64,000 bases of DNA, from positions 533,456-597,455 of the forward strand of contig NZ_JMIT01000002.1 in the NCBI RefSeq assembly GCF_000731675.1, written 5' to 3'. Below the pieces are notes generated by a model that was not told the origin of the DNA, made no database searches, and saw only the letters and a list, made by a program, of their open reading frames with translations. The first letter of the stretch is position 1, and every line of letters starts with the position of its first letter. This DNA is from Pseudomonas capeferrum (GTDB lineage: Bacteria; Pseudomonadota; Gammaproteobacteria; Pseudomonadales; Pseudomonadaceae). The translations under genes and the position numbers were made by a program. Shown here in pieces: positions 28,726-45,725 of this stretch.

Positions 28726-28769
28726 AATCCAGGCAAAGACAAAACATTATTGCCATGCAGGGATAATCA

Positions 28770-29666
28770 ATGAGCAGCCGCTGGGAAGGCATCGACGAAT
28801 TCGTTGCGGTGGCCGAGTCTGGCCAGTTCACCGCCGCAGCTGAGCGCCTGGGTGTGTCGTCCTCGCATATCAGCCGTCAGATCGCGCGGCTGGAGGAGCG
28901 CCTGCAGACGCGCCTGCTGTACCGCAGCACCCGACGCGTCACCTTGAGCGAAGCCGGGCAGACGTTCCTGCAGCACTGCCAACGCCTGCAGGATGGCCGT
29001 GAAGAAGCCCTGCGCGCGATGGGCGACCTGGCCAGCGAACCCAAGGGCTTGCTGCGCATGACCTGTGCAGTGGCCTATGGCGAGCGTTTCATCGTGCCAC
29101 TGGTGACGCGCTTCATGGCGCAGTACCCACAACTGCGGGTTGACGTGGAACTGAGCAACCGCACGCTGGACCTGCTGCATGAAGGCATGGACCTGGCCAT
29201 TCGCCTCGGCCGGCTGGCCGACTCCAGGCTGGTTGCCGCCCGCCTGGCACCGCGGCGCATGTTCCTGTGCGCCTCGCCGGCTTATCTGGAGCGCTACGGT
29301 CGGCCGCACAGCCTGTCGGAACTGGCCCGGCACAACTGCCTGATTGGCAGTTCGGACCTGTGGGCGCTGCTGCAGGACGGCCGCGAGATCAGCCAGCGGG
29401 TGCAGGGCAACTGGCGCTGCAACAGCGGGCAAGCCGTGCTGGACGCGGCTTTGCTGGGGATGGGCCTGTGCCAGTTGCCGGACTATTACGTGCTGGAGCA
29501 CCTCAACAGCGGTGCGCTGGTATCCCTGCTGGAGGCGCATCAGCCACCGAATACGGCAGTGTGGGCGCTGTACCCACAGCAACGGCATCTGTCGCCGAAG
29601 GTTCGGCGATTGGTGGATTACCTGAAAGAAGGGCTGGCGGGGTTGCCGGAGTACCGACTGGGCTGA
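28770..29666 (+). CDS. LysR-family transcriptional regulator
   Basis: A 298-residue LysR regulator. The N-terminal winged HTH is at about 1-60 (WEGIDEFVAVAESGQFTAAA, then SSSHISRQIARLEERL), followed by an effector-binding domain (90-290). Divergent orientation next to frmA-fghA suggests that it controls formaldehyde detoxification, but this is inference. Its closest relatives belong to the AaeR/DsdC-like group with QFTAAAERLGVS. The stop lies 2 bases from the ispD stop on the opposite strand, so the two transcripts must overlap. Confidence 0.88.
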   Translation: MSSRWEGIDEFVAVAESGQFTAAAERLGVSSSHISRQIARLEERLQTRLLYRSTRRVTLSEAGQTFLQHCQRLQDGREEALRAMGDLASEPKGLLRMTCAVAYGERFIVPLVTRFMAQYPQLRVDVELSNRTLDLLHEGMDLAIRLGRLADSRLVAARLAPRRMFLCASPAYLERYGRPHSLSELARHNCLIGSSDLWALLQDGREISQRVQGNWRCNSGQAVLDAALLGMGLCQLPDYYVLEHLNSGALVSLLEAHQPPNTAVWALYPQQRHLSPKVRRLVDYLKEGLAGLPEYRLG

Positions 29667-29668
29667 CT

Positions 29669-30376
29669 TCAGCGCCGCCCAGCCCAGCGCTGGCGCAACC
29701 ACTCCAAATCTTCCGGCCGGGTCACCTTGATGTTGTCGCTGCGGCCCTCTATCAGCCGCGGCGCCTGGCCGGACCATTCGATGGCTGACGCCTCGTCAGT
29801 GACCACCACATCGGAAACCAGGCACTCGGCCAGCGCTCGGTGCAAGGCGCCGAGGCGGAACATCTGCGGTGTATAGGCCTGCCAGATGGTGCTGCGGTCT
29901 ACGGTGGCCGTGACCCGGCCCGTAGCATCGGCACGCTTCAATGTATCGCGCGCCGGTACTGCCAACAGGCCGCCAACAGGGTCATTGGCCAACGCTGACA
30001 ACAGTTTGTCCAGGTCGGTACGCGCAAGGTTCGGCCGCGCAGCATCGTGCACCAGCACCCAGTCGTTGTCCGAAGCCCCTTGCGCATGCAGCAGCAGCAA
30101 GGCGTTGAGCACCGAGTCGGCGCGCTCGCGGCCACCCGCCGCGCGCTGGATGCGCGGATCGCTGGCGCAGCGCAGGCCTGGCCAGTACGAGTCATCTTCG
30201 GCAATGCTGACTACTACGCCCTTGAGCGTGGGGTGGCCAAGAAAACAGTCGAGGCTGTGCTCGAGAATAGTCTGCCCGGCCAGCTCCAGGTACTGCTTGG
30301 GGCGGTCGGCAGCCATGCGGGCACCAACGCCCGCAGCAGGAATCACGGCCCAGAAGGCCGGTAATGTATCAGTCAT
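29669..30376 (-). CDS. ispD: 2-C-methyl-D-erythritol 4-phosphate cytidylyltransferase IspD
   Basis: A 235-residue MEP-pathway enzyme that couples CTP to MEP. The CTP-binding motif PAAGVGARMAADRPKQYLEL lies at 13-32, with VLVHDAARPN (about 107-116) and the C-terminal LIEGRSDNIKVTRPEDL as further signatures. It overlaps ftsB by 4 bases (ATGA) and forms the usual ftsB-ispD pair. IspF is not fused or adjacent. Confidence 0.97.
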   Translation of the reverse strand: MTDTLPAFWAVIPAAGVGARMAADRPKQYLELAGQTILEHSLDCFLGHPTLKGVVVSIAEDDSYWPGLRCASDPRIQRAAGGRERADSVLNALLLLHAQGASDNDWVLVHDAARPNLARTDLDKLLSALANDPVGGLLAVPARDTLKRADATGRVTATVDRSTIWQAYTPQMFRLGALHRALAECLVSDVVVTDEASAIEWSGQAPRLIEGRSDNIKVTRPEDLEWLRQRWAGRR

Positions 30377-30657
30377 TTTTGCGGCAACTGGAAGAGGGTT
30401 TCGCCCTCTTTGACCATCCCCAATTCATGACGAGCCCGTTCTTCCACGGTCTCCATACCTTTCTTCAACTCCAGGACTTCTGCGTCAAGCACGCGGTTAC
30501 GTTCAAGCAGACGCTCGTTTTCGGCATGCTGCTCGGCGATCTGCTGCTTGAGCTCGGTCACTTGCGCCAGGCTGCCGTTGCCCACCCAAAGGCGGTACTG
30601 CAGGCCACCCAACAGCAGAAGCAGAACGAGGAACAACCAATAGGGACTGCGCATCAA
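30373..30657 (-). CDS. ftsB: Cell division protein FtsB
   Basis: A 94-residue bitopic protein: a short cytoplasmic start, one membrane helix (about 4-21, YWLFLVLLLLLGGLQYRLW), then a periplasmic coiled coil (about 30-75, rich in heptad Leu/Glu). It forms the FtsQLB complex that licenses septal peptidoglycan synthesis. It lies downstream of eno and overlaps ispD, a conserved gammaproteobacterial order. Confidence 0.95.
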   Translation of the reverse strand: MMRSPYWLFLVLLLLLGGLQYRLWVGNGSLAQVTELKQQIAEQHAENERLLERNRVLDAEVLELKKGMETVEERARHELGMVKEGETLFQLPQK

Positions 30658-30712
30658 GGTATCCAGGTTAAAAAGACCGCCGCGTACTGTTCACTTCGGG
30701 GCCTCGAATAGC

Positions 30713-30791
30713 ACGAAGCCTGGCCGAGGCCAGGCTTCGTCGACAGAAACCCGTTGGAAGTGTAGGAACATTCAGTACGAATGTTCCTACA
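30713..30791 (-). terminator. Two strong hairpins between eno and ftsB
   Basis: ACGAAGCCTGGCC / GGCCAGGCTTCGT (30713-30725 / 30728-30740) and TGTAGGAACATT / AATGTTCCTACA (30761-30772 / 30780-30791, 7-base loop). Neither has a long U-tract on the minus strand. Together they probably reduce read-through from highly expressed eno into ftsB. Confidence 0.6.
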
Positions 30792-30823
30792 GCTCCGGCT
30801 GCTGTCTTTTTACCATCTCTTGC

Positions 30824-34766
<3,943 letters not shown>

Positions 34767-35013
34767 TTAAGGCGGCCAGCGCCGCCGGAGAAAGCGAAGG
34801 AAGGCCGAAGCCCCCGATCACCTGCGTCAATCACAGTGCATCTCGAAAAACTGCCGCGTCTGTACAAACCAGGGTATCCCCGGCATGGAGCTCGCTCGTC
34901 ATTTCCAGAATCAGCCCAGCAAAAAACTGCGTGGTAATCGGCAACTGCTGTGTTTTCGAGGAACGCACAGAAGTTGTATCAAGAAGGGAGGGTAGTCTAC
35001 CGGAATGTACCCT

Positions 35014-36297
35014 TCAGCTCAAACCTTGCGCGTTCGTCGGAGGCAGCCAATGCAGCTGGCAATCCGCCTGACCGAGTTCGGGCAGATTGGCCACTGCCAG
35101 CAAGCGCTCGCCCTGATAGAGCAACGGCAGGCGCGCACGCACGAAATACGGCACCTGCAGCGCGTTGAGCAAACGCTTCAGGTCGCGCCGGCCGCGCCCT
35201 GCAAGTTCAAGCACTTCACCGCCCTGGCGATAGCGGATACACAGCCCGGCCAGGGGCTGGGGCGCGGTCAACCGCACACTGCCGTTGCCTGGCAATGTCA
35301 GCACCACAGAGGGCTCGGGCCAGGCGAACTCGCCTTGCGGTGCCTGCAGCCAGTCACCGCTCAACCACCAGATACGGCCGTTGCTGCGCAGCAACCGGCC
35401 GTCGGCTAGGCGCCAGACCGGCTGGGCGTCGGCTGCGGCATCACGCAGATCGGCCCAGCCAGCCCAGTGACGCGCGTCGGGCAACCGGGTGCGAACGCTG
35501 AGCCAGTATTGCAGGGCATTGCGCTGACGAGCGGGCGTCAGCGCCGTGAGCACTGCAAGGTCGAGGGAATCCAGCCGCGCCCAGGGCGCAGCAGCGCCCT
35601 CCCCGGCCTTGGCCAGATCGGCCTGGGCCACTTCATCCAGCAGCCCCAGCGCTTCACCCAGGTGCTCGGCGCAACGGGCCAGGTTCTGGCTGGCCTGCGG
35701 CCAACGCTGCTGCAGCACGGGGAACACTTTGCCGCGCAAATAGTTGCGGGCAAAGGCGGTGTCGCTGTTAGAGGGGTCTTCAATCCAGCTTAACCTCTGG
35801 ATTTGGGCATACGCCTGCAACTGTTGGCGCGCAATCCCCAGCAATGGCCTGGCCAGGGTGCCCTGCCCCAGCGCCCGCTGGGCCGGCATCGCGGCCAAAC
35901 CGCGCAGGCCGCTGCCGCGCAACAGACGAAAGAGCAAGGTTTCTGCCTGGTCTTCGCGATGTTGCCCGGTGAATAGCACTTCACCGGGGCCGAGCCGTTG
36001 CTTGAATGCCGCGTAACGGGCATCGCGGGCAGCCTGCTCGAGGCTGGCACCGGGTGCGACCTGGACGTGTATCACGCTGAGCGGGATGCCTAGCGTGGCG
36101 CAGACATGCGTGCAGTGCGCCGGCCAGGCGTCAGCCGCAGGCTGTAGGCCATGATGGATATGGATGGCGTGCAGAGGAGGCGCTGGGTGAGTACGGGCGT
36201 AATCGGCCAGCAGGTGCAGGAGGACGGTGGAGTCGAGGCCGCCGGAGAAAGCGATGTGCCAGGCGGGGGCTTGAAGCCAGGGGGTGAGGTTGAGCAT
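35014..36297 (-). CDS. tilS: tRNA(Ile)-lysidine synthase TilS
   Basis: A 427-residue enzyme that makes lysidine at C34 of the minor tRNA-Ile, changing its decoding from AUG to AUA. The N-type ATP pyrophosphatase PP-loop SGGLDS is at 18-23. HIHHGLQPAADAW (about 46-58) and FTGQHREDQAETLL (about 112-125) are family motifs. A C-terminal substrate-binding domain follows. The ATG at 36297 (MLNLTPWLQ) gives the right N-terminus; frames extended upstream read through the accA-tilS hairpin. Confidence 0.95.
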   Translation of the reverse strand: MLNLTPWLQAPAWHIAFSGGLDSTVLLHLLADYARTHPAPPLHAIHIHHGLQPAADAWPAHCTHVCATLGIPLSVIHVQVAPGASLEQAARDARYAAFKQRLGPGEVLFTGQHREDQAETLLFRLLRGSGLRGLAAMPAQRALGQGTLARPLLGIARQQLQAYAQIQRLSWIEDPSNSDTAFARNYLRGKVFPVLQQRWPQASQNLARCAEHLGEALGLLDEVAQADLAKAGEGAAAPWARLDSLDLAVLTALTPARQRNALQYWLSVRTRLPDARHWAGWADLRDAAADAQPVWRLADGRLLRSNGRIWWLSGDWLQAPQGEFAWPEPSVVLTLPGNGSVRLTAPQPLAGLCIRYRQGGEVLELAGRGRRDLKRLLNALQVPYFVRARLPLLYQGERLLAVANLPELGQADCQLHWLPPTNAQGLS

Positions 36298-36321
36298 GAG
36301 GGCCTCACACGGCTTGGAATC

Positions 36322-36346
36322 GCTGGGGCCGCAAAGCGGCCCCAGC
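36322..36346. terminator. Perfect hairpin between accA and tilS
   Basis: GCTGGGGCCGC / GCGGCCCCAGC, an 11-bp stem with a three-base loop, 8 bases after the accA stop. There is no U-tract. It resembles the inner part of the REPIN at 14.4 kb. Confidence 0.55.
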
Positions 36347-36354
36347 AATATGCA

Positions 36355-37302
36355 TCAGAGGCCGTAGCTCATCAGACGCTCGTAGCGACGGGCCAACAGC
36401 GCGTCATTATCAAGCTTGCCAAGCATGTCCAGCTGCTGCACAAGGTCGGCACGAATGCTTTCCGCCATCTGCGCCGGGTCACGGTGGGCGCCGCCCAGCG
36501 GCTCCTGAATCACCTTGTCGACGATGTTCAGGCTCTTCAGGCGCTCGGCCGTGATGCCCATGGCCTCGGCGGCATCGGCAGCCTTGTCGGCGGTCTTCCA
36601 CAGGATCGAAGCGCAACCTTCTGGCGAGATCACCGAGTAGGTGGAGTACTGCAGCATGTTCAGCTGATCACACACACCAATGGCCAGCGCACCGCCTGAA
36701 CCACCCTCACCGATCACGGTGGCGATGATTGGCGTCTTCAGGCGCGCCATGACGCGCAGGTTCCAAGCGATCGCTTCGCTCTGGTTGCGCTCTTCGGCGT
36801 CGATGCCCGGGTAGGCGCCCGGTGTGTCGATGAAGGTCAGGATCGGCATCTTGAAGCGCTCGGCCATTTCCATCAGGCGGCACGCCTTGCGGTAGCCCTC
36901 TGGGCGTGGCATGCCGAAGTTGCGGCGCACTTTCTCGCGCACTTCACGGCCCTTCTGGTGGCCGATGACCATCACCGCCTGGCCATCCAGGCGCGCAGTA
37001 CCGCCCACGATCGCGGCGTCGTCGGAGAAGTGGCGGTCACCGTGCAGCTCTTCGAATTCGGTGAAGATGTGCTGCAGGTAGTCCAGGGTGTATGGACGAC
37101 GCGGGTGACGGGCCAGGCGGGCGATCTGCCAGCTGGTCAGGTTGCCGAAGATGCTTTCGGTCAGGGTATTGCTCTTGTCTTGCAGACGGGCAATTTCATC
37201 GCTGATGTTCAGCGAGTTGTCGTTACCCACCAGGCGCAGCCCTTCGATCTTGGCTTGCAGGTCGGCAATCGGCTGTTCGAAATCGAGGAAATTCGGGTTC
37301 AT
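36355..37302 (-). CDS. accA: Acetyl-CoA carboxylase carboxyltransferase subunit alpha
   Basis: A 315-residue AccA, which with AccD transfers CO2 from biotin to acetyl-CoA to make malonyl-CoA. The carboxyltransferase core contains [19 protein letters not shown] and [20 protein letters not shown] in the 100-200 region. The ATG at 37302 ([10 protein letters not shown]) gives the standard length; an ATG two codons earlier is possible. It follows dnaE by 105 bases, as in most gammaproteobacteria. Confidence 0.98.
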   Translation of the reverse strand: MNPNFLDFEQPIADLQAKIEGLRLVGNDNSLNISDEIARLQDKSNTLTESIFGNLTSWQIARLARHPRRPYTLDYLQHIFTEFEELHGDRHFSDDAAIVGGTARLDGQAVMVIGHQKGREVREKVRRNFGMPRPEGYRKACRLMEMAERFKMPILTFIDTPGAYPGIDAEERNQSEAIAWNLRVMARLKTPIIATVIGEGGSGGALAIGVCDQLNMLQYSTYSVISPEGCASILWKTADKAADAAEAMGITAERLKSLNIVDKVIQEPLGGAHRDPAQMAESIRADLVQQLDMLGKLDNDALLARRYERLMSYGL

Positions 37303-37407
37303 AGGCATCCGTCTTGGGTCTACGGCCAGGCGGCCGGCCGGTTGATCCGTTTGGCGCCCTACCTTAAGGGATCGGGCGCATTCAGGTCGAGATTAAAATT
37401 CGTCGAT

Positions 37408-40932
<3,525 letters not shown>

Positions 40933-40991
40933 GGATGATCCTGTAGCAGAACGACAAGGGCGGGATTGTAGCGCAAAAGCGAGGGTATTTT

Positions 40992-41010
40992 GGGGCTACT
41001 GTGCAGCCCC
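40992..41010. terminator. Small hairpin between rnhB and dnaE
   Basis: GGGGCT / AGCCCC with a short loop (sequence GGGGCTACTGTGCAGCCCC), 30 bases after the rnhB stop. No U-tract. It is similar to the hairpins at 3.1 and 5.1 kb. Confidence 0.4.
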
Positions 41011-41039
41011 GCGAAGGGCCGCGCAGCGGCACTGACAGG

Positions 41040-41663
41040 CTAAATCAAGGAATCGACAACGCCTTCACGCGCTTCCCAGGCCGCCCGCACAGGCGCGAAG
41101 GAACGCCGATGAATGGGCGTCGGCCCAAGCCGCGCCAGGGCCTCAAGGTGTACCGGCGTCGGGTAGCCCTTGTGCCCACCGATGCCATAACCGGGGTAGA
41201 TCAGCTCGAACGCGCTCATCTCCCGGTCACGTGTCACCTTGGCCAGGATCGACGCCGCCGCGATCGCCGGCACCTGGCTATCGCCCTTGATCACCGGCGC
41301 CGCAGGCACTGCGAGTTTCGGGCAGCGGTTGCCGTCGATCAGTGCCAGCTTGGGCGTAACGTGCAGGCCCTCGACCGCGCGCTGCATCGCCAGCATGGTG
41401 GCCTGAAGGATGTTCAGGCGGTCGATTTCGTCGACCTCGGCGCGGGCAATGCAAAAGCTCAGTGCCTTTTCGCAGATTTCGTCGAACAACGCTTCGCGCT
41501 TGGCTTCGGTGAGCTTCTTCGAATCATTCAGGCCCAGAATCGGCCGTGCCGGATCGAGGATCACGGCAGCGGTGACCACCGCCCCGCACAGCGGGCCACG
41601 GCCGACTTCATCGACACCGGCGACCAGGTCTTCGACCAGGTTGAAATCCAGTCCTATTTGCAT
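41040..41663 (-). CDS. rnhB: Ribonuclease HII
   Basis: A 207-residue RNase HII that removes ribonucleotides from DNA. The metal-binding motif GVDEVGRGP holds Asp 18 and Glu 19. [17 protein letters not shown] follows, and NRCPKL marks the third acidic area. The ATG at 41663 (MQIGLDFN) is taken because the lpxB stop is 2 bases upstream. A longer frame would overlap lpxB by over 180 bases. Confidence 0.96.
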   Translation of the reverse strand: MQIGLDFNLVEDLVAGVDEVGRGPLCGAVVTAAVILDPARPILGLNDSKKLTEAKREALFDEICEKALSFCIARAEVDEIDRLNILQATMLAMQRAVEGLHVTPKLALIDGNRCPKLAVPAAPVIKGDSQVPAIAAASILAKVTRDREMSAFELIYPGYGIGGHKGYPTPVHLEALARLGPTPIHRRSFAPVRAAWEAREGVVDSLI

Positions 41664-41664
41664 G

Positions 41665-42792
41665 TCAGCGGTCCTTGAGCAAAGCCAGCACCGCCTCGGC
41701 CGCCTGGTTGGAGGCGTCCCGGCGCAGGGTGCGGTGAATCTCGTCGAAACGTTCGGTCTGCTGGCTGCCGTCGGCCACCAAGGGGGCCAAGGTCTGCGCC
41801 AGGGCTTCGCTGGTGGCGTCATCCTGCAGCAGCTCAGGCACAAGCGCACGCTGGGCCAGCAGGTTGGGCAACGACACGTAGGGGCTTTTCACCAGGCGCT
41901 TGAGAATCCAGTAGGTCAGCGGCGCCAGGCGGTAGGCCACCACCATGGGCCGCTTGTACAGCAGGGCCTCCAGGGTGGCGGTACCTGACGCAATCAGCAC
42001 CGCATCACAGGCCGCCAAGGCCTGGTGCGACTGGCCGTCGAGCAGGGTCAGCGGCAGCTCGCGCCCTTCGAGCATCTGCTCGACCTGGGCACGCCGCGCG
42101 GCATTGGCACACGGCAGCACGAAGCGCACACCTGGCACCCGCTCGCGCAAGCGCTCGGCCGCATTGAGGAACAGCGCGCCCAGGCGCCCGACCTCCCCAC
42201 CACGGCTGCCTGGCATCAGTGCAACCACCGGGCCATGGCCCAGGCCAAGCTCACTGCGCGCCGCCTGCCGATCCGCTTCGAGGGGGATGGTGTCGGCCAG
42301 CGGGTGGCCGACAAAGCGCACCGGCACACCCTGCTCTTCGTAGAACCGCGCCTCAAACGGCAGCAGTGTCAGCATCAGGTCGCAGCCTTCACGGATCTTC
42401 AGCACGCGCTTCTGCCGCCAGGCCCACACGGAAGGGCTGACGTAGTGCACGGTCTTGATGCCGGCCTGACGCAATTTCAATTCGATATTGAGGGTGAAAT
42501 CCGGGGCGTCGATACCGATAAACACATCGGGCTTTTCGGCGATCAGCGTCTGGATCAGCAGTTTACGGCGCTTGAGCAGCTCGCGCAGGCGCCCCAGCAC
42601 TTCGACCAGGCCCATCACGGCCAGGCGTTCCATGGGGAAGTAGGACTGCAGGCCTTCGGCTTCCATCAAGGGGCCGCCAACGCCGATGAACCGTACGTCG
42701 GGATGGCGGGCCTTGAGGGCGCGCATCAAGCCGGAACCGAGAATATCGCCGCTGGCCTCACCCGCGACCAGGGCTACGCAAAGCTGGGCCAT
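41665..42792 (-). CDS. lpxB: Lipid-A-disaccharide synthase
   Basis: A 375-residue GT19 glycosyltransferase that joins UDP-2,3-diacylglucosamine and lipid X to the lipid A disaccharide at the inner membrane. The N-terminal [16 protein letters not shown] (about 12-27) and central [13 protein letters not shown] (about 195-207) are family signatures. One base separates its start from the lpxA stop. Confidence 0.98.
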   Translation of the reverse strand: MAQLCVALVAGEASGDILGSGLMRALKARHPDVRFIGVGGPLMEAEGLQSYFPMERLAVMGLVEVLGRLRELLKRRKLLIQTLIAEKPDVFIGIDAPDFTLNIELKLRQAGIKTVHYVSPSVWAWRQKRVLKIREGCDLMLTLLPFEARFYEEQGVPVRFVGHPLADTIPLEADRQAARSELGLGHGPVVALMPGSRGGEVGRLGALFLNAAERLRERVPGVRFVLPCANAARRAQVEQMLEGRELPLTLLDGQSHQALAACDAVLIASGTATLEALLYKRPMVVAYRLAPLTYWILKRLVKSPYVSLPNLLAQRALVPELLQDDATSEALAQTLAPLVADGSQQTERFDEIHRTLRRDASNQAAEAVLALLKDR

Positions 42793-42793
42793 G

Positions 42794-43570
42794 TCAGCGC
42801 GTGATGCCGCGTGCGGAATTCAGGATCGACTGACGGAACAGCTCGACCTCGGGGTGCTGGGCTGCCGGCTCGTCCAGCGCCTTGATTGCATCTTCGACGG
42901 TCAGGCCCTGGCGATAGACGATCTTGTAGCAACGCCGCAGGGTATGAATGACCTCGTCGCTGAAACCCCGGCGGCGCATGCCTTCGAAGTTCATGCTTCG
43001 GGCTTCGGCCGGGCTGCCGAACACCGTGACGAAGGCCGGCACGTCCTTGCCGATCGCCGTACCCATGCCAGAAAACGCATGAGCACCGATATGGCAGTAC
43101 TGGTGCACCAGGGTGTACCCGGACAGAATCGCCCAGTCGCCGACGTGCACATGCCCGGCCAACGCGGTGTTGTTCACCAGAATGCAATGATTACCGATGA
43201 CACTGTCGTGACCGATGTGCGCATAGGCCATGATCAGGTTGTGATCGCCCAGGGTGGTTTCGGCACGGTCCTGAACGGTACCGCGGTGAATGGTCACGCC
43301 CTCGCGGATCACATTGTGATCGCCAATCACCAGACGGGTCGGCTCACCCTTGTACTTGAGGTCAGGGGTGTCTTCGCCGATCGAGGAAAACTGGTAGATA
43401 CGGTTGTGCTTGCCGATACGGGTCGGCCCTTTGAGCACCACATGCGGGCCAATGATGGTGCCCTCCCCGATTTCGACATCGGGGCCTACGATCGACCACG
43501 GGCCCACCTCGACACCATCGGCCAGCTTGGCCGATGGGTCGATGATGGCCCGTGGATCAATCGAATTCAT
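42794..43570 (-). CDS. lpxA: UDP-N-acetylglucosamine acyltransferase LpxA
   Basis: A 258-residue left-handed beta-helix acyltransferase, first step of lipid A synthesis. Hexapeptide repeats run through residues 5-180, and the catalytic His is in AYAHIGHD (His 121 by alignment with E. coli His 125). A C-terminal helical region closes it. The ATG at 43570 overlaps the fabZ stop (ATGA), which decides the start; a longer frame would overlap fabZ. Confidence 0.98.
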   Translation of the reverse strand: MNSIDPRAIIDPSAKLADGVEVGPWSIVGPDVEIGEGTIIGPHVVLKGPTRIGKHNRIYQFSSIGEDTPDLKYKGEPTRLVIGDHNVIREGVTIHRGTVQDRAETTLGDHNLIMAYAHIGHDSVIGNHCILVNNTALAGHVHVGDWAILSGYTLVHQYCHIGAHAFSGMGTAIGKDVPAFVTVFGSPAEARSMNFEGMRRRGFSDEVIHTLRRCYKIVYRQGLTVEDAIKALDEPAAQHPEVELFRQSILNSARGITR

Positions 43571-44007
43571 AGGGAGCGTTCCGCGCAGGTGATCTGTGCC
43601 GAGCATACAGGCTTGCCGTCGACCAGGGCGCGGCATTCGAATTTCCAGATCATGCTCTTGCGGCTGAGGAACTTGGCTTCCAGCACAAGCTGGTCACCCG
43701 GCAATACCGGCTGACGGAAACGCAGTTTGTCGGAACCGACAAAGTAGTACAGGGTGCCATCAGCCGGCTTGGCATCAAGCATCTTGAAACCGAGAATACC
43801 GGCCGCCTGGGCCATGGCCTCGATGATCAGAACGCCCGGCATGATCGGGTGGGCCGGGAAATGGCCATTGAAGAACGGCTCGTTGATGCTGACATTCTTG
43901 TAGGCACGAATGCTCTGGGCCTCGAAGTCCAGATCCGTCACGCGGTCCACCAGCAGGAACGGGTAACGGTGAGGCAGGTATTCGCGAATCTCGTTGATGT
44001 CCATCAT
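43567..44007 (-). CDS. fabZ: 3-hydroxyacyl-ACP dehydratase FabZ
   Basis: A 146-residue hotdog-fold dehydratase of fatty acid elongation. The catalytic His 49 and Glu 63 are in [14 protein letters not shown] and LIIEAMAQ. The start was set at ATG 44007 ([11 protein letters not shown]), the usual N-terminus, where GGGGGGA precedes; the frame extends upstream only into non-conserved sequence. Clustered between lpxD and lpxA, it competes with LpxA for 3-hydroxyacyl-ACP. Confidence 0.97.
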   Translation of the reverse strand: MMDINEIREYLPHRYPFLLVDRVTDLDFEAQSIRAYKNVSINEPFFNGHFPAHPIMPGVLIIEAMAQAAGILGFKMLDAKPADGTLYYFVGSDKLRFRQPVLPGDQLVLEAKFLSRKSMIWKFECRALVDGKPVCSAQITCAERSL

Positions 44008-44120
44008 TTCGGGGGGAAGCCTGTAATAAGAATAGGGAGCGCAGGTGCTGACCACGCGCTCCTTTTGCAGTCCAAAGAGGAGCCAGCTAGCGTCTGTTCA
44101 CTCTTGCTCAGGGAATGGTA

Positions 44121-45176
44121 TCAGCCTTCTGATGCCGGCTGGCCACCTGAGGTCACGGTATCGATGCGCTTTTCCACCTGCTGGAGACGCTTGGCCATGT
44201 CGTCCAGGTGGCGGATACGCGCGGCGCTCTTGCGCCAGTCAGCCAATGGCTGCATGGCAGTGCCGGAAGAATAGGCACCCGGTTCGGTGATCGATCGGGT
44301 CACCATGGTCATGCCAGACACGAAAACGTTATCACAGACGTCAATATGGCCCACCATGCCGACACCGCCCGCAATGGTGCAGTGCTTACCGATGCGCGTG
44401 CTGCCGGAAATGCCAACACAGGCAGCCATGGCCGTGTGCTCGCCGATCTGGACGTTATGGGCGATCTGGATCTGGTTGTCGAGTTTGACCCCGTCGGCAA
44501 TGCGCGTGTCAGACAGCGCACCACGGTCAATGGCCGTATTGACGCCGATTTCCACATCATCGCCGATGGTCACGCCGCCAATCTGGGCAATCTTGCGCCA
44601 CACGCCCTTCTCGTTGGCGAAGCCGAAGCCTTCGCCACCGATCACCGCACCCGACTGGATGACGACACGCTTGCCGATGGTCACGTCATGGTACAGGGTG
44701 ACCCGTGGCGCCAGCCAACCACCCTCGCCGATGACGCAGCGGGCACCGACCACGCAATGAGCACCGATGCTGACATTGGCCGCAATCCGCGCACCGCTCT
44801 CGACGACCGCGAACGGGCCGATGCTGGCACTGGCATCCACCTGCGCATCTTCTGCTACCACGGCGCTGGGATGAACTCCCGCCACAGCCTTGGGCTTGGG
44901 ATCGAACAGATGGGAAATGCGTGCATAGGCCAGGTACGGATCAGCGACGATCAGTGCGTTGCCGGCAAAGCCTTCAGCATCCGCAGCCTTTAGCAGTACC
45001 GCTGCCGCCTGGCTGTTATCCAGGAATTTGCGGTACTGCGGGTTGGCGAGGAAGCTCAATTGACCGGGCCCGGCCTCCTGCAAGGTGGCCAGCCCGGTAA
45101 TCTGCAGCGCCTCGGGCCCCTTGAGGGTGGCCCCGAGGGCTTCGGCCAGCTGGCCAAGCGTCATGGTCAAGGTCAT
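44121..45176 (-). CDS. lpxD: UDP-3-O-(3-hydroxyacyl)glucosamine N-acyltransferase LpxD
   Basis: A 351-residue LpxD, third step of lipid A synthesis. It has an N-terminal uridine-binding domain (about 1-100), a left-handed beta-helix of hexapeptide repeats (about 105-300) with the catalytic His in [13 protein letters not shown] (about 233-245), and a C-terminal helical extension. One base after the skp stop, so co-transcribed with skp-bamA. Confidence 0.98.
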   Translation of the reverse strand: MTLTMTLGQLAEALGATLKGPEALQITGLATLQEAGPGQLSFLANPQYRKFLDNSQAAAVLLKAADAEGFAGNALIVADPYLAYARISHLFDPKPKAVAGVHPSAVVAEDAQVDASASIGPFAVVESGARIAANVSIGAHCVVGARCVIGEGGWLAPRVTLYHDVTIGKRVVIQSGAVIGGEGFGFANEKGVWRKIAQIGGVTIGDDVEIGVNTAIDRGALSDTRIADGVKLDNQIQIAHNVQIGEHTAMAACVGISGSTRIGKHCTIAGGVGMVGHIDVCDNVFVSGMTMVTRSITEPGAYSSGTAMQPLADWRKSAARIRHLDDMAKRLQQVEKRIDTVTSGGQPASEG

Positions 45177-45177
45177 A

Positions 45178-45681
45178 TCAACGGGCTTGGTTCATGCGCT
45201 CGATGACTTGGCGGGTGATGTCGTACTGAGGTTTGACATCGATGACCGCGCCACGCTCGAGGACCAGGTCGAAACCGCCCTTCTTGATCACTTCCTCGAC
45301 AGCGCCGTCCAGCTTGGGCTTGAGCTGCTTGAGCATGTCGCGATCAGCAACGGCCTTGGCTTCGTTCAGTTCCTTGGACTGGAACTGGAAGTCGCGGGCC
45401 TTTTGCTTGAACTCGAGCTCCAGGCGCTCACGCTCCTGCTGCTGCATCTTGTCGCCGCCTTTGATCAGGCGGTCCTGGATGCCCTTGGCGCTGCTTTCCA
45501 GGCTCTTGAGCTTGGTCAGTTGCGGGCCGAATTTTTTCTCGGCATCGACCGCGTACTTCTTGGCGGCATCCGATTCAAGCAGGGCCATCTGATAGTTCAG
45601 GACGGCAACCTTCATTTCGGCGAAAGCCGGGGTGGCGACCAGCGCCGCGGCCAAGATGGCCAGTTGAGTCAACTTACGCAC
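45178..45681 (-). CDS. skp: Periplasmic chaperone Skp/OmpH
   Basis: A 167-residue exported chaperone. The signal peptide (1-21, ending ATPAFA) is followed by a mature protein opening [18 protein letters not shown], and a long charged coiled-coil arm (about 55-125, [18 protein letters not shown]) typical of the jellyfish-shaped trimer. It protects outer-membrane proteins on their way to BamA, whose gene is next upstream (44-base gap). Confidence 0.94.
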   Translation of the reverse strand: MRKLTQLAILAAALVATPAFAEMKVAVLNYQMALLESDAAKKYAVDAEKKFGPQLTKLKSLESSAKGIQDRLIKGGDKMQQQERERLELEFKQKARDFQFQSKELNEAKAVADRDMLKQLKPKLDGAVEEVIKKGGFDLVLERGAVIDVKPQYDITRQVIERMNQAR

Positions 45682-45725
45682 GATGCACTCCTGGATAAAC
45701 CGTTGTCGTTATGCAAGGGCCGACC

